From: Planctomycetota bacterium
GTDB lineage: Bacteria > Planctomycetota > Phycisphaerae > UBA1845
Length of the DNA stretch: 64,000 bases
NCBI GenBank assembly: GCA_016208685.1
Contig: JACQXM010000047.1
Coordinates: 1-64,000, forward strand
Direction: 5' to 3'
Shown here: positions 25,440-33,156 of the stretch, in pieces
How positions within the stretch are numbered: the stretch's first letter is position 1
Layout of the letters: each line of letters starts with the position of its first letter
Notes under the pieces: generated by a model
The model's database searches: none
Told to the model about the DNA's origin: nothing
The model's input: only the letters and a program-made list of their open reading frames with translations
Made by a program: the position numbers and the translations under genes

Positions 25440-27746
25440 ATGAACCTCCCCCTTCTCGCCGCGTTTGTTTCTCCCGGGCTGTTCTACGTCGGCCTGGCGG
25501 GGGTCGCCGGTCCGATTCTCATTCACCTGTTCGCGCGGCGGCGGTTTAAGCGGATTCGCTGGGCGGCGATGGAGTTCCTCATCGACGCCGAGCGCCGCAA
25601 CCGGCGGCGCGTGCGGATCGAGGAGCTGATCCTCCTGGCGCTGCGCTGCGCGGCGATGGCGCTGATCGGCGTGCTCGTGGCGCGGCCGTTTGTTGCGCCC
25701 GGCGGCGCGACGGCGTGGGCGGGGCGCGCCCGGATCGAGCGCGTGTTCCTCCTCGATGACTCGCTGAGCATGAGCTACGCCTCGGCGGACGGTACGGCGT
25801 TCGACCGGGCCAAGCGCGCGGTGCGGCGCCTGGTGGAGACTTTCCGCCGCGAATCGCCCGACGACACCGTCACCGTGGTGCGTCTGACGGCTCCGCAAAC
25901 ACCGCTGGAGTCCGGCGTGTTCCTCGACGAAACGCAAACCGAGGCATTGCTGTCGCGCGTCGAGGCGCTGGCGGTCACGCAGCAGGCCGGGGACCCGGCG
26001 GACGCGGTTCACGCCCTCGCCGATCTGCTATCGCGCTCCGAGTCCGTCCTCAATGCCGCGGTCTACATCATCAGCGATTTTCAGCGGCGCGATTGGGTGC
26101 AGCGTGAGGCAGGAGTCGCCGCCGGCGCGACGCCCTCGGCAGCCCTGCTCGAACCGCTTTCGAACTGGGCAGGCAAGGATCGGGGGCTGCGGACGGTCCT
26201 GGTGAACGTGGGCGATCCGGAGGCCGCCAACCGCGCGGTCACGGAATTGACCTCCACGGGCGGGCCGGCAGTCGCAGGGGCGACAGCGAATCTCCGCGCC
26301 ACGCTGGCCAACTACGGCCCGGCCGGCGCGGACAACCTCGAAGTCCGCGTGTCCGCCGGCGGCCTCATGCAGCCCTCGAAAACCGTGCCCACGCTGGCGA
26401 CGGGTCAGACCGCCACCATTGACGTGAACGCGGAGTTTCTGCGCTCGGGCTTCGATTCTGCGCAGGTGGAACTGCCGCCCGACGCCCTGGCCGCGGATGA
26501 CGCGCGCTACCTGGCGCTGGAGGTATCCACCGCGATCCGCGTGCTCATCGTCAACGGCGAGCCCTCGGTGGACGAGTTCGACGACGAAGCGGCATTGCTG
26601 CGGACGGCGCTGCGCCCGGAGGGCGACGTCTTCAGCGGCAACGAAGTGGTCGTGGTGGACGAACCGGAACTGGAAGAGACGAACCTGAGCGGCTTCCATG
26701 TGGTGGTGTTGGCGAACGTCTATCGGGTCAGCGATCCCGCCGCCGAGATGCTCGAGCGCTTTGTACGCGGCGGGGGAGGGGTCGCGGTGTTCCTGGGCGA
26801 CCAGGTGGACGCGGGGTTGTACAACTCGGCGCTGTTTCGCGACGGTGCCGGACTTTTGCCCGCGGCGCTGGGCGACCGCGTGCGGGCTGCCCCTGAGGTC
26901 CACCTGCGGGTGGTCGACCGCTTGCATCCCGTCATGCGGGGCCTGAGCGCCGAAGGCGATCCGCTGGGGCTGGGGGCGGTGTCGTTTTTCGAGTACTTCA
27001 CTTGCGTGCCGGCCGCGGGTGAGCCGGGCGCGGGCGAGCCGGCGTCCGGCGATGCCGCCGCGGCGGGCGCCTCCGGAGAGCGGGGAACGGCTCGGGCGGC
27101 GCAGGTGGTCGCAGCGTTCGACGACGCCGAGCAGCATCCCGCCATCGTGGAACGGGCCCTGGGCCCGGGGAAGGTGATCCTGATCACGACGTCGGCGGAC
27201 AAGGAGTGGCACCGCTGGCCGGAGCACCCGACGTTCCTTCCCGTGATGATGGAACTCATGCGGCACGTGGCGCGGCACGGCGACGCATTGCAGGAGCAGT
27301 GGGTCGGCGCGCCGATCACGATGCCCGTGGACGCCTCGGCGTTCGCCCCAGACGTGCGGGTGCGCACTCCGGCGTACCCGGAAGAGCGGGAGCTTTCCGT
27401 CACGGCGCTGTCCGGCGAGGACGGTCGCGGTTTGGTGTTGACCTGGGAGCACACGCGTTCCAGCGGCATCTATCAGTTCGCGTTGCAGCGTCGCGACGGA
27501 GGCGAAGTAGTGCGGTTGGTGGCCGTCAACGTCGACCCTCGGGAGAGCGCCCTGGCGACCAGCGATGAGGCGGAGCTGCGTCGCGCCCTGGGCGGCGTGC
27601 CCTTCGAGTACGTTCAGGGGATTGACCGCCTGGCCGGTGAGTCGGGCGAGGGTCGCGTCGAGCTCTGGCGCGCGGCGCTCCTGGCCGCCGCGATCGTATT
27701 GATTACCGAACACACGCTGGCTTGGGGCTGGGGGCGCAGAAGGTGA
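25440..27746 (+). CDS. BatA-type membrane protein with VWA domain
   Basis: The 768-residue protein begins with the BatA N-terminal module (FYVGLAGVAGPILIHLFARRRFKRIRWAAMEFL) with one helix, then a second helix near residues 60-75. A VWA domain follows, with LLDDSLSMSYAS as MIDAS loop. A long extracytoplasmic region includes a Rossmann-like segment (VLIVNGEPSVDEFDDEAALLRTALR) and the line ends in a C-terminal helix (LLAAAIVLITEHTLAWGWGRR). GAGGAA stands before the ATG. It is the third member of the MoxR/DUF58/BatA set; a 142-base gap separates it from the DUF58 gene. Confidence 0.88.
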   Translation: MNLPLLAAFVSPGLFYVGLAGVAGPILIHLFARRRFKRIRWAAMEFLIDAERRNRRRVRIEELILLALRCAAMALIGVLVARPFVAPGGATAWAGRARIERVFLLDDSLSMSYASADGTAFDRAKRAVRRLVETFRRESPDDTVTVVRLTAPQTPLESGVFLDETQTEALLSRVEALAVTQQAGDPADAVHALADLLSRSESVLNAAVYIISDFQRRDWVQREAGVAAGATPSAALLEPLSNWAGKDRGLRTVLVNVGDPEAANRAVTELTSTGGPAVAGATANLRATLANYGPAGADNLEVRVSAGGLMQPSKTVPTLATGQTATIDVNAEFLRSGFDSAQVELPPDALAADDARYLALEVSTAIRVLIVNGEPSVDEFDDEAALLRTALRPEGDVFSGNEVVVVDEPELEETNLSGFHVVVLANVYRVSDPAAEMLERFVRGGGGVAVFLGDQVDAGLYNSALFRDGAGLLPAALGDRVRAAPEVHLRVVDRLHPVMRGLSAEGDPLGLGAVSFFEYFTCVPAAGEPGAGEPASGDAAAAGASGERGTARAAQVVAAFDDAEQHPAIVERALGPGKVILITTSADKEWHRWPEHPTFLPVMMELMRHVARHGDALQEQWVGAPITMPVDASAFAPDVRVRTPAYPEERELSVTALSGEDGRGLVLTWEHTRSSGIYQFALQRRDGGEVVRLVAVNVDPRESALATSDEAELRRALGGVPFEYVQGIDRLAGESGEGRVELWRAALLAAAIVLITEHTLAWGWGRRR

Positions 27747-27761
27747 GGCACGAGGCGACAA

Positions 27762-27785
27762 GGGGGAAGGGAAGAGGGGCGGGGG
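27762..27785 (+). other. G-quadruplex-capable purine tract
   Basis: Four runs of three or more guanines (GGGGG, GGG, GGGG, GGGGG) are separated by 1-4 bases, satisfying the standard quadruplex rule. The purine-rich strand continues to about 27799. It starts 16 bases after the BatA-type stop codon. Confidence 0.55.
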
Positions 27786-27856
27786 AACAGGGAAGAGGGA
27801 TCATGGAGAGGCCGGGCGGCCCATCGCATTCGCGGTGGGGGGATCGAACGCCCGGC

Positions 27857-27891
27857 GAATGCGGAATGGTGAATGCGGAATGCGGAAATCG
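27857..27891 (+). repeat. Imperfect tandem heptamer repeat
   Basis: Five consecutive 7-base units read GAATGCG, GAATGGT, GAATGCG, GAATGCG and GAAATCG. The array is short and could vary by slippage. Confidence 0.6.
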
Positions 27892-27902
27892 CGCCGCCAC
27901 CG

Positions 27903-27935
27903 ACAAACAGAGCCGCGACCGTAAGGGAGCGGGCA
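27903..27935 (+). repeat. 33-bp direct repeat, copy 1
   Basis: This 33-base unit has the core GAGCCGCGACCGTAAGGGAG. The second copy at 28011 differs at one base. A related core occurs in the palindrome at 32553-32588. Confidence 0.7.
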
Positions 27936-28010
27936 AAGTACGCGGCGCCCGCGGCCGGGCGATCGTAGCGACTGACCGGCTGGAAAGTGACAGGCTCGAA
28001 AGCCGGTCCC

Positions 28011-28043
28011 ACAAACAGAGCCGCGACCATAAGGGAGCGGGCA
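28011..28043 (+). repeat. 33-bp direct repeat, copy 2
   Basis: The unit is identical to copy 1 except for one G-to-A change (CCGT becomes CCAT). The two copies begin 108 bases apart in the same orientation and are separated by unrelated sequence containing a small inverted repeat. Confidence 0.7.
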
Positions 28044-28185
28044 GTATTGTAAATCGCGGCGTCAGAGGGCTCCGCCGCGTCCCGAAACACGCCGTGAAGG
28101 CGTCGTGGGAGGACCGAATACGAGGCGCAGGGACTGATGCGAACCGTCGGCGGATTGGCGACCGTACTCCGTTCCGTTTGAACCT

Positions 28186-30669
28186 ATGAACACACTGTTG
28201 CACATCATCCCCATGCTCGCCCTGGCGGACCGCGAGGAGGAGGAGTTCGTCACCGAACTGCACCGCCTGCCGGAAGGCTGGTGGGCGGTGGGCGGGCTGG
28301 CGCTTCTGGTGACGCTGTGCTGGGCGGTGGGTTGGATGTACCGCCGCGAGGGCCGGACCGGCGCCTCGCCGCGCGTGCGGCTGGTGCTGGCGCTGCTTCG
28401 TTGCACGACGTACGTCACACTGGCGCTGATTTTCCTGGAACCGGTGCGCGTGCGCATCCTTCGCCGCTGGGTCGATTCGTACACCATCGTTCTGGTGGAC
28501 GACTCCTCCAGCATGGATCTGACGGACACGTACCGTTCGGAGGAGGACGCGCGCCGCGCGGCCGACGTAACGGGCGCGGAGACGGCAGCACCGGCTCGAC
28601 GCGCCGATCTCGCGGAGCGACTGCTCACCGCCGGCGACCGGCAACTGCTCCACGCCCTGGCGGCCAACAACCGCATCAAGTTGTACACCTTTGCCGGTGA
28701 GCCCGCGCTCCAGGCCACCATCCGCCGCCTGCGGGAGCGACCCGCCGACACCAGCGGTGCGAGCACCGATCCCCACAAACCCGCGGCCGTGCAGGAGGTC
28801 CCGCTGAAGCTGTCGGCCACGGGCGCCAGCACCAATCTGGAACGGGCCCTGCGGCGATCCGTGGAATCGGTGGGAAGCGCTCCCATCGCGGGCGTCGTCG
28901 TGTTCAGCGACGGCGGGTTTAACGAGGGCGCGACGGTGGAAGAACTGGCGGCCTACGCCCGCGAGCGCCGGCTGCCAGTGCACACCGTGGGCATCGGCGA
29001 CCCCTCCAGCCCGCGCAATGCCCGCGTGGCGGAAGTGGCGGCGCCGGAGAACGTCTTTCAGAAGGACCCCTTCGCCATCACGGCACGGCTCGTGACGCAG
29101 GGGTTGGAAGGCGAATCGGTCCGGGTGCAGCTTCGGGAACGAAGTGAGAGCGACGGCGGCGAAGGAGTGGTCGTGGAGTCGCGCGAGCTGCCGGCCGGCG
29201 CCGCGGAGGCAGCCGCCGGCGTCACCTTCGAGCGCCGGCAGGAGCGCATCGGGCGATACACCTACAGCGTCGAGGTGCCCCTGCTTAGCGGTGAATCCGT
29301 CGCGGACGACAACAGCCGACAGGTGAGCGTGCAGGTGATCGACTCGCGGCTCAAGGTGCTGATCGTGGCCGGCGCTCCGGGGTGGGACTACCGCTACCTC
29401 AGCCGCCTACTCCAGCGCGACGACACGGTGGACGTAAGCTGCTGGCTGCAATCGGCGGACTTAAGCGCCGTGCGCGACGGCGACAAGGTGATCGACCACC
29501 TGCCGCGGTTGGCGGAGGAACTTTTCACCTACGATGTGATCGTGCTCATGGACCCCGACCCCGAGGAGTTCGACGAGACCTGGGCACGGCTGCTGGATCA
29601 GTTTGTCAGCGAACACGGCGGCGGGTTTCTCTACACTGCGGCGCGGGCCCACACCCCGGCGTTCATGCGGCAGCGGGAGCTCAAGCCACTGCATGACCTG
29701 CTTCCCGTCACGCTGGACCCCGAGGCGGACCTGGTGCTCAACCAGATCGGGCATTACCAGGTGGGCGCCGCGCCGGTGGAGGTTCCCGCGACGGTTCACG
29801 GACACCCGGTGATGCAACTGGCGGGGGATGCGGTTTCCTCGCGGCTGCTGTGGCAGGGCGTAGGTGACATCTACTGGCACTATCCCGCGTTGCGGGAAAA
29901 GCCGGTGGCCACCGTGCTCATGCGGCACGGCGACCCGCGGATGCGCAACAACTACGGCGGGCACGTGCTGGCGGCGGTGCAGTTCGTGGGCGCCGGCCGC
30001 ACCGGCTTTCTGGCTATCGACGGCACCTACCGCTGGCGGCGCTACGGGGAGGAGCTGTTCGATCGCTTCTGGGTGCAGTGGGTGCGCTACCTCGCCGAGG
30101 GTCGGCTGCTGGGCGGCACCCGTCGTGGCGTGCTGCTGACGGAGCGCGACGAATGCGCCCTGGGCGAGGCGGTGCAGGTAAGCGCCCGACTGCTGGACGA
30201 ACGGTTCGAGCCCCTGCGCAGCGAGTCGGTGGCCGCGGTGTACGAGATCGAGGGCGAACGGCGGGAGGTGTTGCTGACGGCGCAGCGTGACCGGCGCGGC
30301 TGGTTCGAGGGTCCGTTCGTCCCGCAGCGCACCGGGGCGTATCGCATCAGCGTGCGCCTGCCCGGTCCGGCGGGCGATGATCGGCAGGAACTGACGCGCC
30401 GGATCCGCGTGTCGCGCCCCAACCTCGAGATTCTCCGTCCGCAGATGGATCGCGCGGCGCTCACGGCCCTGGCGGGAGGCTCGCTGGGCGGACGGTACTT
30501 CGAGATGAACGAGGTGCAGCGGATACCGGCGCTCATTCCCGATCTGCACGAGGAACTGCCCATCCGGTCCCGCCCCATCAGCCTGTGGGACCGCGCCGCT
30601 ACGCTGGCGTTTCTGGGAATGTTGCTCTGCGCCGAGTGGCTGGTTCGCAAACTTAACAAGCTGCTTTAG
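28186..30669 (+). CDS. Membrane VWA protein with glutamine-amidotransferase-like domain
   Basis: The 827-residue protein has N-terminal helices (WWAVGGLALLVTLCWAVGWM and ALLRCTTYVTLALIFLEPV), a VWA domain with LVDDSSSMD as MIDAS, and a beta-rich segment (about 290-385). A class I amidotransferase-like domain (LKVLIVAGAPGWDYRYLSRLLQRD) then begins near residue 388. A single helix close to the C-terminus (AATLAFLGMLLCAEWLV) anchors the end. This layout is the usual fourth member of planctomycete MoxR/BatA blocks. No cysteine nucleophile typical of active amidotransferases is evident, so that domain is probably non-catalytic. Confidence 0.85.
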   Translation: MNTLLHIIPMLALADREEEEFVTELHRLPEGWWAVGGLALLVTLCWAVGWMYRREGRTGASPRVRLVLALLRCTTYVTLALIFLEPVRVRILRRWVDSYTIVLVDDSSSMDLTDTYRSEEDARRAADVTGAETAAPARRADLAERLLTAGDRQLLHALAANNRIKLYTFAGEPALQATIRRLRERPADTSGASTDPHKPAAVQEVPLKLSATGASTNLERALRRSVESVGSAPIAGVVVFSDGGFNEGATVEELAAYARERRLPVHTVGIGDPSSPRNARVAEVAAPENVFQKDPFAITARLVTQGLEGESVRVQLRERSESDGGEGVVVESRELPAGAAEAAAGVTFERRQERIGRYTYSVEVPLLSGESVADDNSRQVSVQVIDSRLKVLIVAGAPGWDYRYLSRLLQRDDTVDVSCWLQSADLSAVRDGDKVIDHLPRLAEELFTYDVIVLMDPDPEEFDETWARLLDQFVSEHGGGFLYTAARAHTPAFMRQRELKPLHDLLPVTLDPEADLVLNQIGHYQVGAAPVEVPATVHGHPVMQLAGDAVSSRLLWQGVGDIYWHYPALREKPVATVLMRHGDPRMRNNYGGHVLAAVQFVGAGRTGFLAIDGTYRWRRYGEELFDRFWVQWVRYLAEGRLLGGTRRGVLLTERDECALGEAVQVSARLLDERFEPLRSESVAAVYEIEGERREVLLTAQRDRRGWFEGPFVPQRTGAYRISVRLPGPAGDDRQELTRRIRVSRPNLEILRPQMDRAALTALAGGSLGGRYFEMNEVQRIPALIPDLHEELPIRSRPISLWDRAATLAFLGMLLCAEWLVRKLNKLL

Positions 30670-30725
30670 GACGCGGGTGGGGCGGCCGGCGGGTTGCCGC
30701 CGCCGCGCCGACGGAGCAGGGCGGG

Positions 30726-31457
30726 ATGCTCGAGGCAGTACTGTTCGACCTGGGTGACACGCTCCTGCACTACGCGGTGCGCGACGCACTGCAAGTGCTG
30801 GACATCGCCGCGCCGCCCGTTTACCGGCAGCTCGTCAAGCTGGGGCTCAACCCGCCGTCCTTTCCCACCTACCTGCGGCAGGCGAAGTGGCAGTTCTTCC
30901 TGGCCTTCCTCGCCTCACGCATTCGCGGGCGCGAAGTGCAGGTGGCGGAGACGGTGCGCAACGCCCACCTGGCGATGGGCATCCGCCTGGACCTGGAGCG
31001 CACCCGCGCCGTCACGGCGCAGGGGCTCCCCGGCCTCAAGAAAATGTTCACCAAGGACCCCGACGCCCTGGGCGTGGTCGAGCGACTGCACCGGGCGGGG
31101 TTGAAACTCGGAGTCATCTCCAACACTTTCGTGCCCGGCTTCGCCATCGACGCCTTCTTGCTTCAGGAGGGGCTGCTCGGCTATTTTCCGGTGCGGATAT
31201 ACTCCTCCGAGGTGCGCTACATGAAGCCCGACCCCAAGATCTTCCGCATGGCGCTGGATCAACTGGGCGTGCCGGCGCGGCGGGCGGCGTTCGTGGGAGA
31301 TAACGTGCGTAAGGACATCTGGGGGGCGGCGCGGGTGGGGATGAAAACGGTGCTGGTGCGGCGCAGCGGCCGGCGTCCCTGGGTGGGCGCGCCGCCCGAT
31401 GCCTTCGCACGCGGACTGGCGGACGTCCCGGCGGTGTTACCATGCACGGCGAAGTAA
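30726..31457 (+). CDS. HAD-superfamily phosphatase
   Basis: The 243-residue enzyme shows the four HAD motifs: I VLFDLGDTL near the start, II VISNTF, III the lysine in RYMKPDPKIF, and IV FVGDNVRKD. The second Asp of motif I (DxDx[TV]) is replaced by Gly (DLGDT), as in many HAD phosphatases of the YjjG group where D-x-G-x-T is tolerated. A helical cap lies between motifs I and II. The substrate is probably a small phosphometabolite. Its end overlaps aat by 16 bases. Confidence 0.85.
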   Translation: MLEAVLFDLGDTLLHYAVRDALQVLDIAAPPVYRQLVKLGLNPPSFPTYLRQAKWQFFLAFLASRIRGREVQVAETVRNAHLAMGIRLDLERTRAVTAQGLPGLKKMFTKDPDALGVVERLHRAGLKLGVISNTFVPGFAIDAFLLQEGLLGYFPVRIYSSEVRYMKPDPKIFRMALDQLGVPARRAAFVGDNVRKDIWGAARVGMKTVLVRRSGRRPWVGAPPDAFARGLADVPAVLPCTAK

Positions 31458-32053
31458 CTCGACCGGACTTGGCGCCCGCCGGCCTGTTGGCGGCCTACTC
31501 CATGGGCGTATTCCCCATGGCCGACGAGACCGGTGCCCTGCACTGGTTGGCCCCTGACCCGCGCGCCATCCTGGAACTCGATGCGCTGCAAGTGTCGCGC
31601 TCGCTGCGCAGCGTGATGCGCCGCGGAGTATTCGAGCTCACCATCAACCGCGCCTTCGCGGAGGTGATTCGCCGCTGCGCCGACCGCGGGGAAGGTACGT
31701 GGATTTCGCCGGAGATCCGCGCCGCCTACTGCCGCCTGCATCAGATGGGTTACGCGCACAGCGTGGAAGCCTGGCGCGACGGGGCGCTGGCGGGCGGTTT
31801 GTACGGCGTGGCGATCGGCGGAGCGTTCTTCGGTGAATCCATGTTCCACGCCGTGAGCAACGCCTCAAAGGCGGCGCTCGTCAGCCTGGTGGAGCGCTTG
31901 CGCCGGCAAGGATTCGTGCTGCTTGACGTGCAGTTTATGACCGAACACTTGCACCGCCTGGGGGCGGTCGAGATTCCGCGGCGGGAGTACGAGCGGCGGC
32001 TCCGCCGGGCCATTCGGCTGCCGCGAAGGTTCGCTGAGGCGCCGACGGCGTAG
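31442..32053 (+). CDS. aat: Leucyl/phenylalanyl-tRNA-protein transferase
   Basis: Aat adds Leu or Phe from aminoacyl-tRNA to proteins with N-terminal Arg or Lys, marking them for ClpS/ClpAP degradation. The 203-residue product has the conserved blocks in order: YSMGVFPMADE, LHWLAPDPRAIL, GEGTWISPEIRAAYCRLHQMGYAHSVE, GGLYGVAIGGAFFGESMFHAVSNASKAAL and the C-terminal DVQFMTEHLHRLGA. The N-terminus is shorter than in E. coli, as in many non-proteobacterial forms. The overlap with the HAD gene suggests translational coupling. Confidence 0.95.
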   Translation: MHGEVTRPDLAPAGLLAAYSMGVFPMADETGALHWLAPDPRAILELDALQVSRSLRSVMRRGVFELTINRAFAEVIRRCADRGEGTWISPEIRAAYCRLHQMGYAHSVEAWRDGALAGGLYGVAIGGAFFGESMFHAVSNASKAALVSLVERLRRQGFVLLDVQFMTEHLHRLGAVEIPRREYERRLRRAIRLPRRFAEAPTA

Positions 32054-32074
32054 CGCCTCGGGAGGTGGGACCCC

Positions 32075-32347
32075 ATGGCGGAGAGCAACGCGGCCGGCGC
32101 CGGCGAATTCCCGCTATCGGACGAGCACCGCATGTTGCTGCTCATGCGCGACACGCTGTACGAGGGAAGCTGGGATGACTTTCAGGAGGACCTTCGCGCC
32201 CGTGCCGAAGACCGCCCGCATGTGTTCGACACCGTGCCGCCCAGCCCCGGCATGCGCCAGGCCATCGCGCGACACATCCGGCTGATCGACGAGATGTGGA
32301 CGTGGGAGTTGCGCGCGGGTCGCACCCTGCGTGCGGATGGCCCGTAG
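32075..32347 (+). CDS. Small hypothetical protein (90 aa)
   Basis: This 90-residue protein has a GGGAGGTGGG ribosome site. It contains LSDEHRMLLLMRDTLYEGSWDDFQEDL, which resembles small proteins I recall beside aat in planctomycetes; their function is unknown. It is acidic and helical with no cysteine or membrane segment. Its TAG stop overlaps the first bases of the palindromic element at 32345. Only 21 bases separate it from aat, so the two are probably co-transcribed. Confidence 0.65.
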   Translation: MAESNAAGAGEFPLSDEHRMLLLMRDTLYEGSWDDFQEDLRARAEDRPHVFDTVPPSPGMRQAIARHIRLIDEMWTWELRAGRTLRADGP

Positions 32348-32465
32348 TGTAGGGTCTCATTGATAACTAACCGTATCGAGCCGCGGGCTTCAGCCCGCGC
32401 GGCCCCCGAAGGTCGAGAGTCTGTCGCCAGAGCGATCCGCATACGGTTAGGTAAGTGCGAGACAC
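32345..32465. repeat. MITE-like palindromic element, copy A
   Basis: This element of about 121 bases is the same family as that at 43982-44109. Shared landmarks in order are TAGTGTAG, TAACCGTATCG, a hairpin CGCGGGCTTCAGCCCGCG, AGAGCGATCC and ATACGGTTAGGTAA. TAACCGTAT and ATACGGTTA form an internal inverted repeat. The left end GTGTAGGGTCTC is only partly matched by the right end (GAGACAC). It contains no gene. Confidence 0.7.
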
Positions 32466-32693
32466 GGCATAAGCGGCCATCGGCCTTCCGAGCCTTGGGC
32501 GGTCACCGCAGGTGCTCGCGTCTGGTTCAGCGCGTGGCCCGATGGCGCGCGAACCGAGCCGCGGCCGTCAGGGAGCGGGCGGCTCGGTGCGGGGTTACGA
32601 TAGGTCCCGCGCGGTGATTCAGCGGTGAGGGCAGCAGACCGGCGCCCGGGACTTGCCCGCCGGCAGAAAACGCCACTTGGCGCATGGGACGTT
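32348..32693. other. Intergenic region with repeats
   Basis: This 346-base gap between the small protein and the thioesterase is filled mainly by the element at 32345-32465 and the palindrome at 32553-32588. Nothing else is apparent. Confidence 0.55.
32553..32588. repeat. Palindrome related to the 33-bp repeats
   Basis: ACCGAGCC at the left end pairs perfectly with GGCTCGGT at the right end. The interior GCCGCGGCCGTCAGGGAGCG is a variant of the 27903/28011 repeat core, with two substitutions, so the family has a third, inverted-repeat-bounded form in this window. Confidence 0.5.
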
Positions 32694-33125
32694 ATGGACG
32701 AGCGGACTTTGCAGGCCATCTACGCTCGCGTGCAGCGCATTCCCATTGTCGACACGTTGCAGCTTACCATCGACGAGTTCGGCCCGGGGTTCTGCAAGGG
32801 CACCGTGCCGCGTAAGCGCTGCTACGACGGCGTTTACGAATCATTCCACGGTGGGCTGTTGATGACGGTGGCCGACAGTCTGGCCTGCTTTGCCATCTTT
32901 ACGCAGACGGGTCCTGACGAGCACATGACGACCACGGACATGAACATTCGTTTCCTGGCGCCGTGCCTGACGGATGTCACCGCCGTGGCCCGGGTCATCA
33001 AGCTCGGCCGCACGCTCTGCCCGGTCGCGGTGGAGCTGTTCGACGCCGCGGGGACGCTGGTGGCCGTCGCCCAGGTGACCTATATGCGTCTGCCCCGGGC
33101 GCCGCGGCACGCCAACGGCGCGTAA
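32694..33125 (+). CDS. PaaI-type hotdog thioesterase
   Basis: The 143-residue protein is a single hotdog domain of the PaaI class. The central helix motif is HGGLLMTVADSLACFAIF, where the HGG-x-x-x-x-x-A/D-x pattern holds the catalytic acid (Asp in VADS). The line DMNIRFLAPCLTDVTAVARVIKLGRT is the usual fourth-strand region. It probably hydrolyses an acyl-CoA or aryl-CoA thioester; the substrate is unknown. The ATG at 32694 starts the fold. Confidence 0.83.
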   Translation: MDERTLQAIYARVQRIPIVDTLQLTIDEFGPGFCKGTVPRKRCYDGVYESFHGGLLMTVADSLACFAIFTQTGPDEHMTTTDMNIRFLAPCLTDVTAVARVIKLGRTLCPVAVELFDAAGTLVAVAQVTYMRLPRAPRHANGA

Positions 33126-33156
33126 CGTCGGATCTCGCCCGTCCCGCACCCGGCGG

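Larger units (their letters stand above)
27747..28185. other. Repeat-rich intergenic island
   Basis: This 439-base stretch splits the BatA and VWA genes. It holds a G-rich purine run with quadruplex potential, a heptamer tandem repeat, two 33-base direct repeats flanking an 8-base inverted repeat (27974-27981 with 28001-28008), and no convincing gene. It interrupts an otherwise operon-like run. Confidence 0.7.

Noticed and set aside
27722-28189. 155-residue frame through the repeat island
   Set aside because: Its sequence is the translation of purine tracts and repeats, with no ribosome site.
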